A DNA stretch of 64,000 nt, taken from Chrysemys picta bellii. Taxonomy: Eukaryota; Chordata; Testudines; Emydidae. How positions within the stretch are numbered: position 1 is the first letter of the stretch; each line of letters begins with the position of its first letter. Under the pieces are notes generated by a model, which saw only the letters and a program-made list of their open reading frames with translations, had not been told where the DNA came from and ran no database searches. Location: positions 54,713,439 to 54,777,438 of the forward strand of contig NC_088800.1 in the NCBI RefSeq assembly GCF_011386835.1, in the 5' to 3' direction. Positions 24,401 to 39,400 of this stretch are shown piece by piece. Position numbers and translations under genes: made by a program.

Positions 24401-27400
24401 TGTTTCTTTCAGCCATCACACACCAAGACAAAATGGGATATGTGGTGGTTTAACGCTAGCTTCTGTTCATCTTTCCCATATTCACAGGACTTCTTTCCTG
24501 AAAAGGAAAACCCAGAGAATTGTTTCTCAAAAAGAAAAGCCCTATAAAAGGAATTTTTTTCCCCTCTGGAGGAATCTGAACAGCATAGGAAGAAAAGAAG
24601 AAATCCCCTGCCCACAAGCATTCTTCGCCTTATTTTTCATACCTTAAGAAGCCGACAATTCTGAAGATGAAACTAAAGAGGTTTTTTCCTCCTAAAACTT
24701 TGAAGGCTAAATTGTGAAATGATCAGTTACCTATATATTTCGGGGGGAAAGGCATAACAAGATCCAGTGTCTGTAAGCTGAGGTGTGTTTAAAAAAACAA
24801 AAAACAAAAAAAAACATTCAGACTGAAAATAAGATGCAGATTTTAACAGAGAGGGTAATTAAACATTAAAACAGCATATCAAGGGATATGGTAAATTCTC
24901 CATCTCTTTTAGTCTTTTAAAGACTGGATATTTTTCTAAATGATGTACTCTAGCTTAGCTACAGGTTAGTGGGCTCAATGTCCAGGAAATTCTATGTCCT
25001 GTTATGCAGAAGGTCTGGCTAGATTATTATAGTGATCTCTTTTGGCCTTAAAATCTATTAAATGAAATAATCCAGAACCATTAAATTCCAAAGTATCCAA
25101 GCCACACCACCAAGACTGCACAGCCAGTAGGAGGAACTTTCTCTTTTCCTCTAAAAAGAAATTCCACATCCCATTTCGTTCCTTCTTGGAGAATGCCACA
25201 AAATGTAAGTGGGAGTTTCTTAATAAAAGACTTTCTAAGCAATCTCAAAAGTTCTCAGGAGAACGTGGATCCCTTCGGAAGGAGAATTCCTGCATATGAT
25301 ACTCATGACTAGGAGACTGGAATGAGCACTCCATGAGGTCTGCAAGGTGCTGGCCGCATCCCAACTGTCTTGTAGCTTCCACCTGCTTTGCATGAATTAT
25401 TTTTGCCTTGGCTGACAGTTTCCAGGAGGAAGTGCCAAAAACAATCCAGGGAACTTAAATCAGTGTTTCAGAGATTTCTTCAGCAGCAGCAGTTATTTAA
25501 GACTTCTTTCTGGATTCATTTCACTTCTGAAGACAGTTGCAATGGGCAGAAGGCACCATTAGTTAAGATAACGAAAAACAGATTTATAAGTTAAACATCT
25601 CGTGTCAGGTTCCAAATATTCTTGGGGAAAGCTTTTCTGGAAGTTTCTTGTCAAAGTTATCAGTAAAGAAATCGTTTCCCTCTCCAAAGCATTAAGGTAG
25701 GGATTACAAATCCTTTCGCAAGAATAAAGGAATTCTTAATACCTAGAGGGAGTTCATCCTGTGTTCAGCTGGCTGAGCAGGAAGTGGGTGAATCCATGGA
25801 ATGGAGTCTCTACTAGTCAAGAATGGCAATAGTTGGAACTTTTTACATCCAAACAAAATACTAAAAGCATGCTGTTCTTTACCAGACATGCTGCCTTAGA
25901 CACTGTCTCCAAAGCCTATCTAAAACAGCTCCTATCTGTCCTTCAGCATCTCTGATCTTCAGAACAGATGAGATCTGACTGAGAAAATCCTCCATTTTAT
26001 TAGTGGCACCTCTCTGACCTTGGTGGCCATGTTATGCAGATTTCACCTCAAATAATCCTCTCTTCTACCTCTGCTTCTTTTCTTCACAGTCCTCCCGAAG
26101 AGAGATATTTACTTAATGTTCCTTTTACCACCCAGAATCTGAGCCCCATTAATCCACTTGGATATTAAGAAGCAGCAATTAAAAAAATAGTTACTTGAGT
26201 CTGTGGTTATAAACTCATTCCAACTTGCGTCTGATGAAGTGGGCATTCACCCACGAAAGCTTATGCTCCAATACTTCTGTTAGTCTGAAAGGTGCCACAG
26301 GACCCTCTGTTGCTTTTTACAGTGTCAAGATGGGGTCAAGTTCTATCCAATCATAATGACAGCACTTGATACCACTTTGCAGTATAAATTACAGTAATAT
26401 CAAGCTCCTTGTCTCTAGGTCTGAAGGCCAACACTCTGTGCTAGCATACTTTGACAATATCAAATATTTTGGGTGTGGACAAACCGACTAATCTCCTCTC
26501 CACGTCCGGCAATTTCTGAGGACAAAAACCATTAATAAGCTGTAGAAGGCTATACAGAGTAATCCCCGAAACTCTCCACCTGGATTTGAATGCCTTAACA
26601 AAACTTCATCTTGGACCTCTTCACCAAAAGTCTTCATCCTCTCAGCAACGCAAATTTTTAAACTGTGTGGTGGTTTTCCTACACCCAACATTCATTCCTA
26701 AGGTTAATGCGCATTTTTCACTGCTGTCAGGAGGAAGTCTTCCCTCCCTCCTCCTTTTTGTCAAGGCTATGTTCATCCAAAATAATCAGTCTGATATATT
26801 TTGGATGTGCAAAGAGCACTCCATAATTATTTCAAGATTTTTCAGAAAATCTCCTTTCTTGTCCAGTCAATCCACTCCTGAGAGCAAAACAAGGCATCAG
26901 AATCATCTGTTACTGGGTGGCTGAAACTGTGTTTCAGGAAAGTGTAACTGATTTTGGAATACTGATACTGTTACTAAATCCTGATCAGAAATTTCTTATG
27001 CCACTTATCAAGCTATCTGGTAATTTGTCCATATTATAGACAATAGAACTTGGACATACAGTTTTCTGCAGATTTTAGTCCCTCCCTGCAGTTTTCTTTG
27101 TTTTAAAAATCTCAGTAGGGGTAACAGACATGGCTGTATTTGGGGGGCGGAGGGGAATTGTTCTTAACTGATTATCTTTTCTTTGACTGGCCAGGTGCTC
27201 TATTCCATCCCTCATTAAAAATTTCCCTCTCTGCCCAGTAGAAAGATCTCTTTAACAGGGTAGGATTGTTAATCTGCAGTCATGAAGTTAATAAATATGT
27301 TGAAATTCTGGAAATACTCTCTGGCAAGGTTTCAAGAAAGGCAAAGCCAAAGTGTCCTAGTGATTCAGGTCTAGTTCTGCCTCCGATCTGCACAGCAGAA

Positions 27401-30400
27401 TGAAAAAAACACATTAGGAATAATGAACCTAGTTGTTTGGAGATGAGAAATTATTTGATAATGACAAAATTCTGTCTTAAAGTATATAGAACAGAGCAGT
27501 TTTAATATCTGAGGGAAGTTCTTTTCTTTATATTTTAACTGTGTTTGGGGTTTTTGTTTCTTTTAAAACAGTCTTTAAACCTGAAGAGCTGCGCCAGGCT
27601 CTCATGCCTACCCTTGAAGCATTGTACCGGCAGGACCCAGAGTCCCTTCCTTTCAGACAGCCTGTGGATCCTCAGCTCCTAGGGATTCCAGTGAGTTAAC
27701 ATTAAAAGCCTTCGTGGTATATGTATATATGCATGTATGATATCTCATAATTCTTATTTTTGTAAACTCATTTGCCTAATATCTTTGTGCTTGTTCAAGT
27801 TGTATATGGCCATGGGAACATCAGCTGTGTGCCCTTAAAGTTTTCTCTCCTTGAGTTCCAGTTAAGAGGTAAGAATGAATGTCTGAATTTCCATGGGAAC
27901 CAGAATGTACAAGTTGCTCTTCTTCGAGTAGTGACCATATGGGTGCTCCACTTTAGGTGCAAATGGGCTTCTCAAGCCCCTTCATTGGAGACGTTCCGTT
28001 AGCAGTGTCTGTTTGGCCCCCACCTGCACTCTATACAACCTTGGGCCACCTATCAAGGATATATAGGGCTGCACAGGTGAACCATCCTCAGTTCCTTCTT
28101 CGCTGCCTTGACCTGAGATGGAGCTCTAGCATGTCTGCCTCGTCCATTCTTCAGCGTGTTCTACAGTTGTTCTTTTTGTAAGTTTAGTGTTTCTGATTAG
28201 TGTTACTTGCTATAGTATAGAATTGGTTAGATGATAGTGAGAGGATTGACTTTTTCCTCTCCCTTTTTCAAACACTACCTCTCTTGTCAGGAGGCTATCC
28301 CAGTCAGCAACGGTCACTCTTAGTGCATCTGCTGCTTGGGAGAGTTCCGTATCTAGCAAAAGTGTAACTTTAGCTTAGCTCTCAAATCTAGAGTATGGAA
28401 GAATTGAGAGATCAAACGGAGACTTCTGATGATGGAGCATTCCCTCCCTTCCACCTGCTATAAAGTCATGTCAGGGGACACATTCCCCCCTCCCCTAGTA
28501 CATATGTTTCCAGACAGATCCAGTGCCCTTCCGACCTCAGCCCAGGTCTCCCCTAAGAAGGGGAAGACTTTGGAGGACTCAGGGAAAGCTCCAAAGAAGA
28601 GAAGCTCAGTCTCCCACCACAAGAAGCCAGCTCCCAAAGGCCCCAATTGCATGCTAAGTCTGTGGTGCTGGAGGTCTTGACCTCTTGGCTTGGTACTGCG
28701 GAGGCAAAAGGTTCTTCCTCGAGTACTGGTGGAGCCGGGAGATTCTAGAGCACTTTGGAGAAGCATGGCTCTGGCAGGCCCCCAGTACCATCTGTGAAGG
28801 ACAGGGAGGTGAAGTCTAGGATGCACACTCCTTTAGAATGGCAGTGTCTGTCAGACTTACCATTTCATCAGTACTGGACTAATGAAAGCACCAGACACTT
28901 TCAGCCTCGGCACCAACGTGTTCCAAATCGACAGTACCATCCACCTCAGCTATTGCACAGTATCGATCCACTCAGTACCACAGGCATTTACTCCAGGGAC
29001 TTGTCTCTTTTAGATAAGCCAGAGTCTCCACTACTTCTGGGTGCCAAACAACTTGGTACCAAGATCCTGGGTACCAGATTAAAATTGTTTCCCAGTACCA
29101 CAAGGCTCTCCACCTTTTTCTGCTGATGCCCCACCATTGAAGGAGATAGGGGAGATGGACAATTCTCCTCAATCAGTGTAGTGTTCCACTCAGCATCCAT
29201 ACAGGAACCTGTATCCTCATCCATGACAGGGAAGGTGGGATTAGTCCTGGGCACCATCCACTCTCTGGTATGGGGCCCCCCAGTTACTGTACTGGGATCC
29301 TTGGGTTGTGTCAGCAGCAAGTTGCCAGACCTCTGGCTCTGTTGCACTAGGGGCGGGGAGTAGGGTTGCACAGTTCCTTCTTCTCATGTTGGGGGTTCAG
29401 TAGACATTTAAAGAACAGGAGACTAGGGCTGATAAAGGAGGCTGCCCATAAACTCCTGTTTTATCCTCCTATCTGGCCAAAGCAGTCATGTCTCCACCAC
29501 CACTAATAGCCAACAATTTTGAACAATTCAGGGACCTTGTGAAAGAGGGTGGCTGTCACCCTTCAGATACCTCTTGAGGTCAAAGACTCGCAACACAAGC
29601 TGCTGGACTATCCATTAATTAAGCGCTCCTGGATCCAACAAAGACTGTGACACACACTCTTGCCACTATCCCAACAACTTGTAATTTGGTGGGTGAGAAA
29701 TACTATGTTGCTCCTAGAGACCCAGAATATTTGTTTTTGGACCCTACACCTAATTCCCTGGTGGTGGATACTGTAAATAAGTGGGCAAACAGCATTACTC
29801 GAGATCTACCCCCTATGAAAAAAGCCAGAAGAAGTTAGACTTTTTTGGTTGACATCTTTTTTGAGATGGGGCGACCAGAACTCCATACGCTATTCAAAGT
29901 GTGGGCATACCATGAATTTCTGTTGTGGCATTATATTTTCTGTCTTCGTATTCTTTTCCTAATGGTTCCTAACATTGTTAGCTATTTTGACTGCCACTGC
30001 ACATTGAGTGGATGTTTTCAGAGAACTATCCAAAGACTCCAAGATCTCTTTCTTGAGGGGTAACAGCTAATTTAGATCCCATCATTTTGTATGTATAGTA
30101 GAGATTAAGTGGAGAATCCATAGGAAGAATGCTCGAAGAAGAACATGTTGGTTACCCTGTGGAGTAACTGTGGTTCTTTGAGGTGTGTCCCCCTATCGGT
30201 GCTCCACTACCCACCCTTCATCCCCTCTGCTTCGGACTGTTCTTTGTTGAACATTTGGATAGAGAAGGAACAGAGGGCCGTTTGCCTATGCAGCCCTATG
30301 TACTCTGTGTGTGGCACACGGTTGTGTAGTGTGCATGTGCAGGCTGGACAGACACTGCAAAATCTCTGATCAATGGATCAGGAGGTGCATGCGCACCTGA

Positions 30401-33400
30401 AGCAGAGCACCCATCACACATCTCAAAGAACTATAGTTCTGCACAGGGTGAGTAACCTAACTTTTCCCTTCCTTAAACGAAATTATCCCATGTATGTTTT
30501 AAACACTGATTATTTTTTCTTCTGAAGATCTTCAGTCATCATTTGGATCTAGGAAAATGAAAGTTATAGCGGAGTTATTCTAAGAATGTATTCAGATTTT
30601 ATAGCACAATAAGATTTTTGGTGTTTTATAGTCACCAAATAAGACTGTAGCATAAAATCGTGTCTCAAAAGCTGCATTTTTGCATCCCTCCAATACTATA
30701 GAGTGAGGCCAGATCTACACTAAAAAGTTAGGTTGACCCAGCTATGCCACTTGGTGGTGTGAAAAATCCAGACCCTGAGTGACGTAGTTAAGCTGACCTA
30801 ACCCCTGTTGTAGACCATGCTAGGTCGACAGAATAATTCTTCTGTTGACCTAGCTACTGTCTCTCAGGTAAGTGGATTAACTGCAGCGATGGGAGAGCCA
30901 TCTCGTTGCTCTAGTGAGTGTCTACAATGAAGTGTTACACCAGTGCAGTTGTGCTCCTGTAGCAGTTAAAGTGTAAACATAGCCTAAGTAGGTGATGGCC
31001 TCATCGGATGGCCATCTGGAATGTAGCCAAGTTGTGACAAGGCTAATGATGATTTTTAATAACATATTTTCTCTGCACTCTCTGATAACTCTACACACTT
31101 TGCAGAGTGCCTTACAACAAAATAAGAACTAATGCAATATAATAAAAGATTAGATTCTTAAAGTACAACCACACAGAAACAAGTGAAGGGGCCATGCTTG
31201 AAAGAGGAGGTAATAAGTATAGGGGTCAATAGTGATCATTCAACAAACACCTTTGAATGTGGGTGGATGAAGCTTCAAAATGTTCTGTTTTTTGTTTAAG
31301 TGGAGCTGGGATGAGGGAATTTCATGGGGGAGCAAGTTCTGCACAGTAGACCAACACAGGAAAAATGTGATCATCTGCTACCTTAGGTTCTGTGGTGGAA
31401 ACTAAACAGCGCGTTGAGTGCGTGCAGGTTCCCATCAGTTCAAGACTAGAAGAATAACTTTCAAATATAGCTAGGTCAAGCACCCATCACAGAACTTGAC
31501 TTGTGAATTTGTCCATAGTGTAGTTTGAGCTTTTTATGTCCGTGAAACTTGGTGACTTAGTGATCTTTGGATCTTGGTTTTTATATTTTTGTTTTTAAAT
31601 CTCTGTTTCCCAAAATTCGAAGTTCCTTTGAGATCTATTAAAAGTTTGAACAACTTTAACAAAACAAGCACAGCAGTTTTCTCAAACTCTATCTGTTTTG
31701 AACTCCTTAAAGCATCCTTTAACTTGGCCTATGGATTCCAATTTTAAAGACTCAAGTGAAGACATTTGAAAGGAGCAATAGAAGTGTTATAGACCATGGA
31801 TAAAATTTTCAAAAGCACCTAAGTAACTTAAGAGCCAAATCCTATTGTCTTACAGTGAAACTTTGGATGCTAAGTCATTTGGGCAATTTTAAAAATTTTA
31901 ACCACTGTCCATTATGGTGGGTCCAGTTCATCTCTGTGTAGGGGGTCATTCTGCTCAAGGCCCAAACCCCATTTAAACTCCAGGTAAGCCTGAAAATAAA
32001 CTACTTTGCACATATTTGTGGAAACATTTAATCCTTTTGGATGTGTTCAAAATAGTAGGAACTAGAAGTGCATCTTAAAATAATGGATGATATTTCTTGT
32101 ATTTTGAAGGACTACTTTGACATTGTGAAGAATCCTATGGACCTTTCCACCATTAAACGTAAATTGGATACTGGGCAATACCAAGAGCCGTGGCAGTATG
32201 TGGATGACGTTTGGCTAATGTTTAACAATGCCTGGCTTTACAATCGCAAGACTTCCAGGGTCTATAAGTTTTGCACTAAACTCGCAGAGGTCTTTGAACA
32301 AGAGATTGACCCTGTCATGCAGTCACTTGGATACTGTTGTGGACGCAAGGTATATTTTTCAAGTTTATTATTGCTGAAAAACTAAATAGTTTGACAAAGA
32401 AGGTAAAAAAAGAAAAATCTCCTTTAGATATTTATTTTGAATAAAATTAAACTACTAGTTGGAATGGCTAGTAAAAATTAGACTTATGTCAACATAGTAA
32501 GGAAGTGGAAAATATCTAAAGGATTCTAGCCAAATTTCTATCACTGGTGGTGATATCATTTTCAGTATGAAGTGTTGAAATATTTTGCTATTATACACAA
32601 TCCCACATATCTTGCACCTTCTTATGCAGATACAGGATCAGATCCTGAGCTGGAGTAAGCCATTTTGGCTCCATTGAAGTCAAGGAAGCTGAGCTTTTTT
32701 ATTCCAGCCAAGGATCTATCCACATCAATCCATATCCATTTGAATCTAATAAACACATCTCAGTATATTACAATATACTTTTATAGCATGTTCACTACGT
32801 TGCATATTCACAATGTAAAATCACATTTTAAAGTTTTTTCGCCTTTGTTTTGCAGTATGAGTTTTCTCCGCAGACCTTGTGCTGCTACGGGAAGCAGCTG
32901 TGTACTATTCCCCGTGATGCTGCCTATTACAGTTACCAGAATAGGTAAGTCCAAAATTCCTTCATTAGCTGAGGAAACGAGATCCAGTGAGTGACAAGAC
33001 AAGTTTGTCTTTTTGTAGCCTAGCACATATTAAGCAGAATGATGATTAACGTCTCATTTCCTTTTTCTCTACTAAATCAGCAGAAAATAAGCCTATTGAT
33101 TGTCCTTCTGTGTGCAGCCCTCTTGCAGATAAACCCTTTGTTTTTTTACATTGCAGCTTATAGTACATGGTATTTATATGCTTGTCAGTATATAGACTTT
33201 ACATGGCACCACTTAACTAAAGTTGTTTGTATTTTTCCATGAAATTTTCAGCATGACTTAGGGAGGGGGAGAGAAAAAGGCAATTTAGGAGAACATATCT
33301 TTTGCCTTGAGAGAGTTCTGAATAAAAATGTGCAGACATATCTTCAGATCACTGTCAGAGAGATATCAACTTAAAGGTTTATGTTGGAAAGAAAATGACT

Positions 33401-36400
33401 TTGTGGATCACTCCAATTAATTTGTATCTGGGTATTTTTAATATGTTGGTGCACAAAATTAGAACCTGGAGAACTTGTTAGTAAAACAAAACTTCTTAAT
33501 TCAACTCAGTTTCATGGAGAAGTCTTCGTAATCTTAACAAAATTGAGTCTGTTGTATTGCATATTCATAGTAACTGTGCAAATGTAATGTAAAAGGTTTT
33601 CTTTGAGAGTTCATGATAAGTTTGACTTCCATAATAACACCCAGGATGTCACCAGGAGCTGGGAGGAAAAATAAAGTTACTATTTAAAATATAGTCCTCT
33701 GGTTAATATAGGGAAGAGTATATGATTCCATCCATGTTGGTGGTCTATTTTATTAAACAGTGTTTGGAATTAATTTAAACATCAAAATGACACAGCTCTA
33801 TCATTTTTGATATTTTTATCTCTCCCCCCCCCCCCACTCTTAGAAAATGCATCTATAGCAATTGAGTGCAGCTTCTATTTAGTGTACTTTAATTCATCAG
33901 TGCTGCAGTGAGTAACATCTGTTAAAAGAAGAAAGGAAAAGTTAGCTTTTAGCTTCTTTTAAAAAAGGCTACTAAATGTAAATTAGCTGTGGCTCTAAAA
34001 AACTATAGGAGATGACATTTTTCAGGTTATAGTGTGAAACTTTTTCTTGTCAGAGATTTGACAAAGCCTGAACCATGCCAACTTGGAGGTGTACTGCAGA
34101 TTGCCTTTTAATTTAAGTTATGAAGTAAACATTGACAGTCACCACTTTTAAATTTGATCTCTCAGTTAGACCACTCTCTGCACTAAGAAAATCATGTTGG
34201 CACTTTACAAAACTGTAGCGTCCAACACAGGTGAAGCAGTTCAGTCTTAGACTAAATGGGGCAAAACCACATTTTATCTTTATTCCTAAATTGCGCTACT
34301 GTCTCGTATTTTGCAGGGCTGTAGCACAATTAGGAATATACTCAAAACACCAAACCATATTTAACTGTCTGCCATTTTCATGTAGTAACGTGGTTCTGCA
34401 ATACAGTTGATTTTTCATTGTGTAGACATGTGACTCTTAGGGAGGAGTGGATAATGTGGCACCTTTTTATGGGGCATTTTATGTATTAGTAATTTATATG
34501 TCCTCAGGTGTATCTGATGGTGATATTATTATACAAGATCCTTCCATGATGGACACATTATAAATGTGTGCGGTAGTAATGTTTCACTAGTTTATTACTA
34601 AATACTTTGACTTTTTTTTAACAAAAATGGATTGTGTCTGAAACACTTAAAAAAGATAAGGGATAAAAGAGTTCTTTGGTTCAGATGTCATGGATTTACG
34701 ATGGTGATGGAGCTATTCACAGATGCTTTAATTTAGTAAAACAGGGAAGTAGCTTCTTAGATTATGGATTGGGCCTTACTGATCCTATGATGTTCAGTCA
34801 TCATTAATGTGTAGCACCTTTACCTGAAGACTTGCCTTGTAGATGGGTCATGTGGATTTGTTTCTTCTGACTTTATTTCAAAATTTTAAAAACATAAAAG
34901 GTACTGTAAGGCATGCAGCTCAACAGGTGGTGTTTTGCACTGACACACACACATGTAAAAAGTGTGTTTTTTTCCCCACAATTGCTAAGAGAGGAGAGAA
35001 CTCATTTGTAAATACAAGATCTTGGGATAAGAATTTCAAACTGATCAGACATTTCCTTCTGATTAAACATCCAGCTATTTGAATGTCCTTTTTAAATAAT
35101 GCTTCTTTTTTTCAAGAGGTGATAGATCACTAGGATTATTCTTTTAAATGCAAATTCAGTTGTTAGCATGCCAGATGTATGGGATTGATAGAGCATGGAT
35201 ATGTAATACTTTAAAGGGGGGGGAGGGGAAGGGGCAACATTTTATTTGTTGACTAAGAAGTATAGTGCAGTCTCATTTCACTAGTAATTAAACAGATGGA
35301 TAGTGAGAGACAGTCTTTCCTCCAAAGAAGTTCCAATCTAAATAGACAAAAAAGACAAGGTGGAGGGGAAACAGACACAGGGAGGGAATGTGACTTGTCT
35401 AGAGTCACACAGTAGGTCAGGGTATGACTACACTGCAAATAAAAACTTGAGGCTGGTGTGTGCCCGCTGACTTGGGCTCCCGGAGTTTGGGCTGCAGCCC
35501 GAGCTCTGGGACCCTCCCACCTTACAGAGACCTGGAGTCTGAAAGTCTACACTGCAGTTAAATTGCCCCTTAACCTGAGCCCCACAAGCCCTAGTCAGTT
35601 GGCACAGGCCAGCCTCAGGTGTCTAATTGTCGTGTAAACATACCCTCAGTGACAGAGCAGGATGTTGAACCCAGATCTGCAGAGTCCCAGTCCACTGGGC
35701 ACTGTGTTCTGGTTGAATGAACAGCAGTTCAGTTAGTTTCTTTTCCTAACAGAATACAAGTATGTGCCAAGTCATGGAAAGCCTATACTCTACTGCGCTT
35801 ATTCACAGTAACAATTTCCTTGTATAATTCCCTTACCAAAATCCTAGCTTTTCCCCCAGCCAAATAGTAAATTAGCATGAAACAAATTGTATGTTTCTAG
35901 CAAATCAGCAATAGGCTAAATATCCTTGTTTTTCAAATTGTGTAGTAAATATCATTACTGGGGATTGTATAACAGTGTTATCTGTTTAACTAAATCCTGA
36001 CAAAGAATGCTCAGGCATTGTGGAACTCAGGCATTTCAGTTAAATAATGGCTAAAAAATAATAAATTAATAGGAGAATTTGGTCTTCACCTAGTTAGTTC
36101 AAACTTGAGTTTTAAACTAAAGGAAATATATTAATTGTTCTGGAAAATATGCTTAATATTTGAGTACAGATTTGAAACTGTTGATATTATATACATGATC
36201 AATTCCAATGTGCAGTTATTTACTTAAGGTATATATGAAGGAAAATTATCTAATTTCAGTCTGGAACTTTGAACCATTAGAGATGTGTATGCAAAGATGT
36301 TTGAACCTTTCCTTGATTTGAGCCACTGAAATATAGTGCTATCTTTAATAAGAGGGATTCACAGTTATCTAAACAGTCTGCATTTGAAAAGCTTTTCATT

Positions 36401-39400
36401 TTCAGTGTGTTACAAGAACCACATTGCTTGTTTTTGTATGACTGGAGTAACCACAGTATTGTGTTCTTGCTGTAGATTTTAATCTTATAATATTGACTGC
36501 ATGCATGCAAAATTGTTATAGAAAACTCTGAAAGCTACAGGCAAGTCTCATTTCTTCTATGCAATTCTGTATTCATAATAATGTATCTATAAATAGAGTA
36601 TCATCTGGGCGATCTGATTGTATAGCCCTTCAGAGCCTTTAGGTATCATTGTATTTCAGTTTTTTGTTTTCTCATTTTAATTATTTCATGGGACTCAATC
36701 CCTGTGAGTAGTTAACTCTGCAGGAGGCTGTGAGCTCTGGTCCTGATCCAGCAAAACACTGCAGAATGTGCTTATCTTCATGCAAATGCATAAGTGCTTT
36801 GCTAGATTGGGGTAGGAGTGCTCAGCATCTTGCAAAATAGAATCTGTAATGGTCACAGTATGAATAATGGATTGACTAGCCCGAGAGACTAATTGGATCA
36901 GTAAAATATGTAAATTTTATTGCCTTCACTATTTGATTTAAGTGACATGCAGTCTAGGGTTCCATCGTGGTTATTTATTGCTCAGTCTCATAAGTGTTTT
37001 CAAAGACTATAAACTTAATCTGAAAGTATATCGGAATTAACAATTTCCAAAACTATTTGAATGCAAAAAAATTCAGTGGAGCCATGACCATTGATTTCTC
37101 TAGTTATAGCAGTACCTATTTGGCCTGGGTGTTCAATTTGACTTGAAAATGAGCAGTCTTACTATAAAGAAAAGAAGGGAGTTTGCTGTATCTGAGAAAA
37201 TATTAATATGTACACTCTCACACACCAGTATTTATTCTGGCCCAAGTGTCAGAAATAGGCAGAATTCAGAAACAAAGTTCGTAGAAGTAGGGTATGTGCA
37301 ATTAGTACTCTCTGCCAAAATGCTCTTCTGCTTAATTTAAAAATGTCTATTGTCTATCTTAATCTCCTACAATCAAAAGGTAACAAGTTAGATCTGCCCC
37401 CTCTGCATCATTCTGGCAGCTCCAAAGTCCCTCCTTCATTTAGAAAAGAGGCATATTTTTAGCTTGTATTAAAGTAATTCATGTTAACTGATGCACACAA
37501 AATCCTAGTGAAGACGAGGCAGTTACTGTTTTAACCCATGTTAGCTGGTTGAGATAAACTCAGGGAGAAAGTGTAGGCTCCAAGATTTGGGACCTTCAAA
37601 TGGCTCCTTTGCAGCTCCATTCCTCAGCTGCATCCAGTGCTTATTGGGCACCACTGAGGAATTAAGTTCAATTTGTTTGAATTTGGGTTGTTTTACAAAT
37701 GCTTTAAAATTTACATCTTACTAGTAGCATAATGGTTAGTGCCAGTCATAAGAAGAAAGTTCCACTCAATATACTTCAGTAAGAGCCTGCAAATGACTTT
37801 GTTGTCTCCATGAAAATACAGCATCAGAAAGCTGTCACCTGGATTACAGTAGTGGGGGAAGGGAGGTATTTGAATGAATGAAGGGGCAAGCAACCCTATT
37901 TATTTCCATCCCATACATTGTTGGTTCAGTGTGGCCTTTTGAGTCCTATTCTGATGCCTTTTATGCTCATCACTCTTACCTATAGATCTGGTGTTGAGTA
38001 TTAAAACTGCATTTTACTGTGCTGCCATTGCTGCTTATACTGTCTTCTCACTCTTAAACCTTCATACAGCTTTTTTTATTATCCTGTGTGGCTAGTTTTA
38101 TTTTTTACGGTCATGGCCTATATTTGTTAACTTTGTTCATGTTTTAAGTCATACCCTTTCCAAACATTTAGGTGTTTTTTTTTCTTTTGTATTCTTTACA
38201 ATTCTGACAACTTTGGTTCCAGTTCATCTGATACCAAAAAAATCTGTGTAACTAGATTTTTTTTTTTTCAAATGCAGATTGTATCTTTAAGTAGATCTCT
38301 GATTTACTCAACTTGGTTTACTAAATCACAGCAGTGTTTTTGCCGAGTATCACGGATTGGCTGACAGTTGGTCTAGTGACCCAAAATTGTAACCTGCTTC
38401 ACATTCAATTTGCAAAGCTTCATTGCAGATCTTTAATGTACTACTTAAATATATTGTATGTATGTGCAATATATAAAAAGTTGTTCACATATATACATAT
38501 ATTACTTATATTTATATATAAATGGCTGGAAACTCTGACCCATAAGTGCATTTCTGTTAAATGTTTGTCTAGAGTATGGATTTGGTTTCATTTGTATTAA
38601 AATACAGTTAGCTGAGCAGTTGGTCACATTTCATTTTATAAACCAAATAACTTTTGAATCTGTAATATTTTTATAGATTTTTCAACATTAGGATTATTTC
38701 TGCCTTTGCAGTTTTACTAATACATCACTGAATGCTTTTGGCATATCTTCCCTTTTTTTTGTTACTCTCTGTGAAAATATTTTTCAGGCTTTTTGACAAG
38801 GTGTTCTTTTCCAAGGAAACTCAGTAATTCTTAGGCCTGAAATTATACAGCATTTTCTCTAACTAATGAAAATCAAATCCAAATTCTTAAATTTGAAGGA
38901 TATACAAATGTAGCACTTAACAGCTACTTATAAATCATTCCAAAATTTTGAATTTGATTGACAACCTATTATTTGTTAGTACTGATGGCCTGTAATGTAT
39001 AAAATGAGACCGAATGCTAATCTGTGCTTTGCCTTGGCTTTCTGCTCTGTGTTGTCTTGGTGTTTGCATCTTACCTCTTATGTCTGTGCTGTTTGTTCCC
39101 TTCCCTGTTCTCTAATCCTGCCCTTCCCTTCCCTCTGTTCCTTTTAATTGTCCACACTGACCCATCAATCAACCAACAACGCCCCCCCTTTCGTCGTGGT
39201 GATCTGCCCTTCTCTGATTGATGGCTCCGTTGCTTGGGTGGCTGTGTAATATGATGGACCAGTTCACCCAAATATGGCCTTCTTGCTGACAGGTATCACT
39301 TCTGTGAGAAGTGTTTCACTGAAATCCAGGGGGAGAATGTTACCCTGGGTGATGACCCTTCACAGCCTCAAACGTAAGTAATCATGATTCTTCTTAATGC

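Noticed and set aside
32638..32715. A hairpin in intron 18 (gatcctgagctggagtaagcc ... ttattccagccaaggatct) as a small RNA precursor
   Set aside because: It matches an old palindromic repeat common in amniote introns, with imperfect pairing. There is no evidence of processing.
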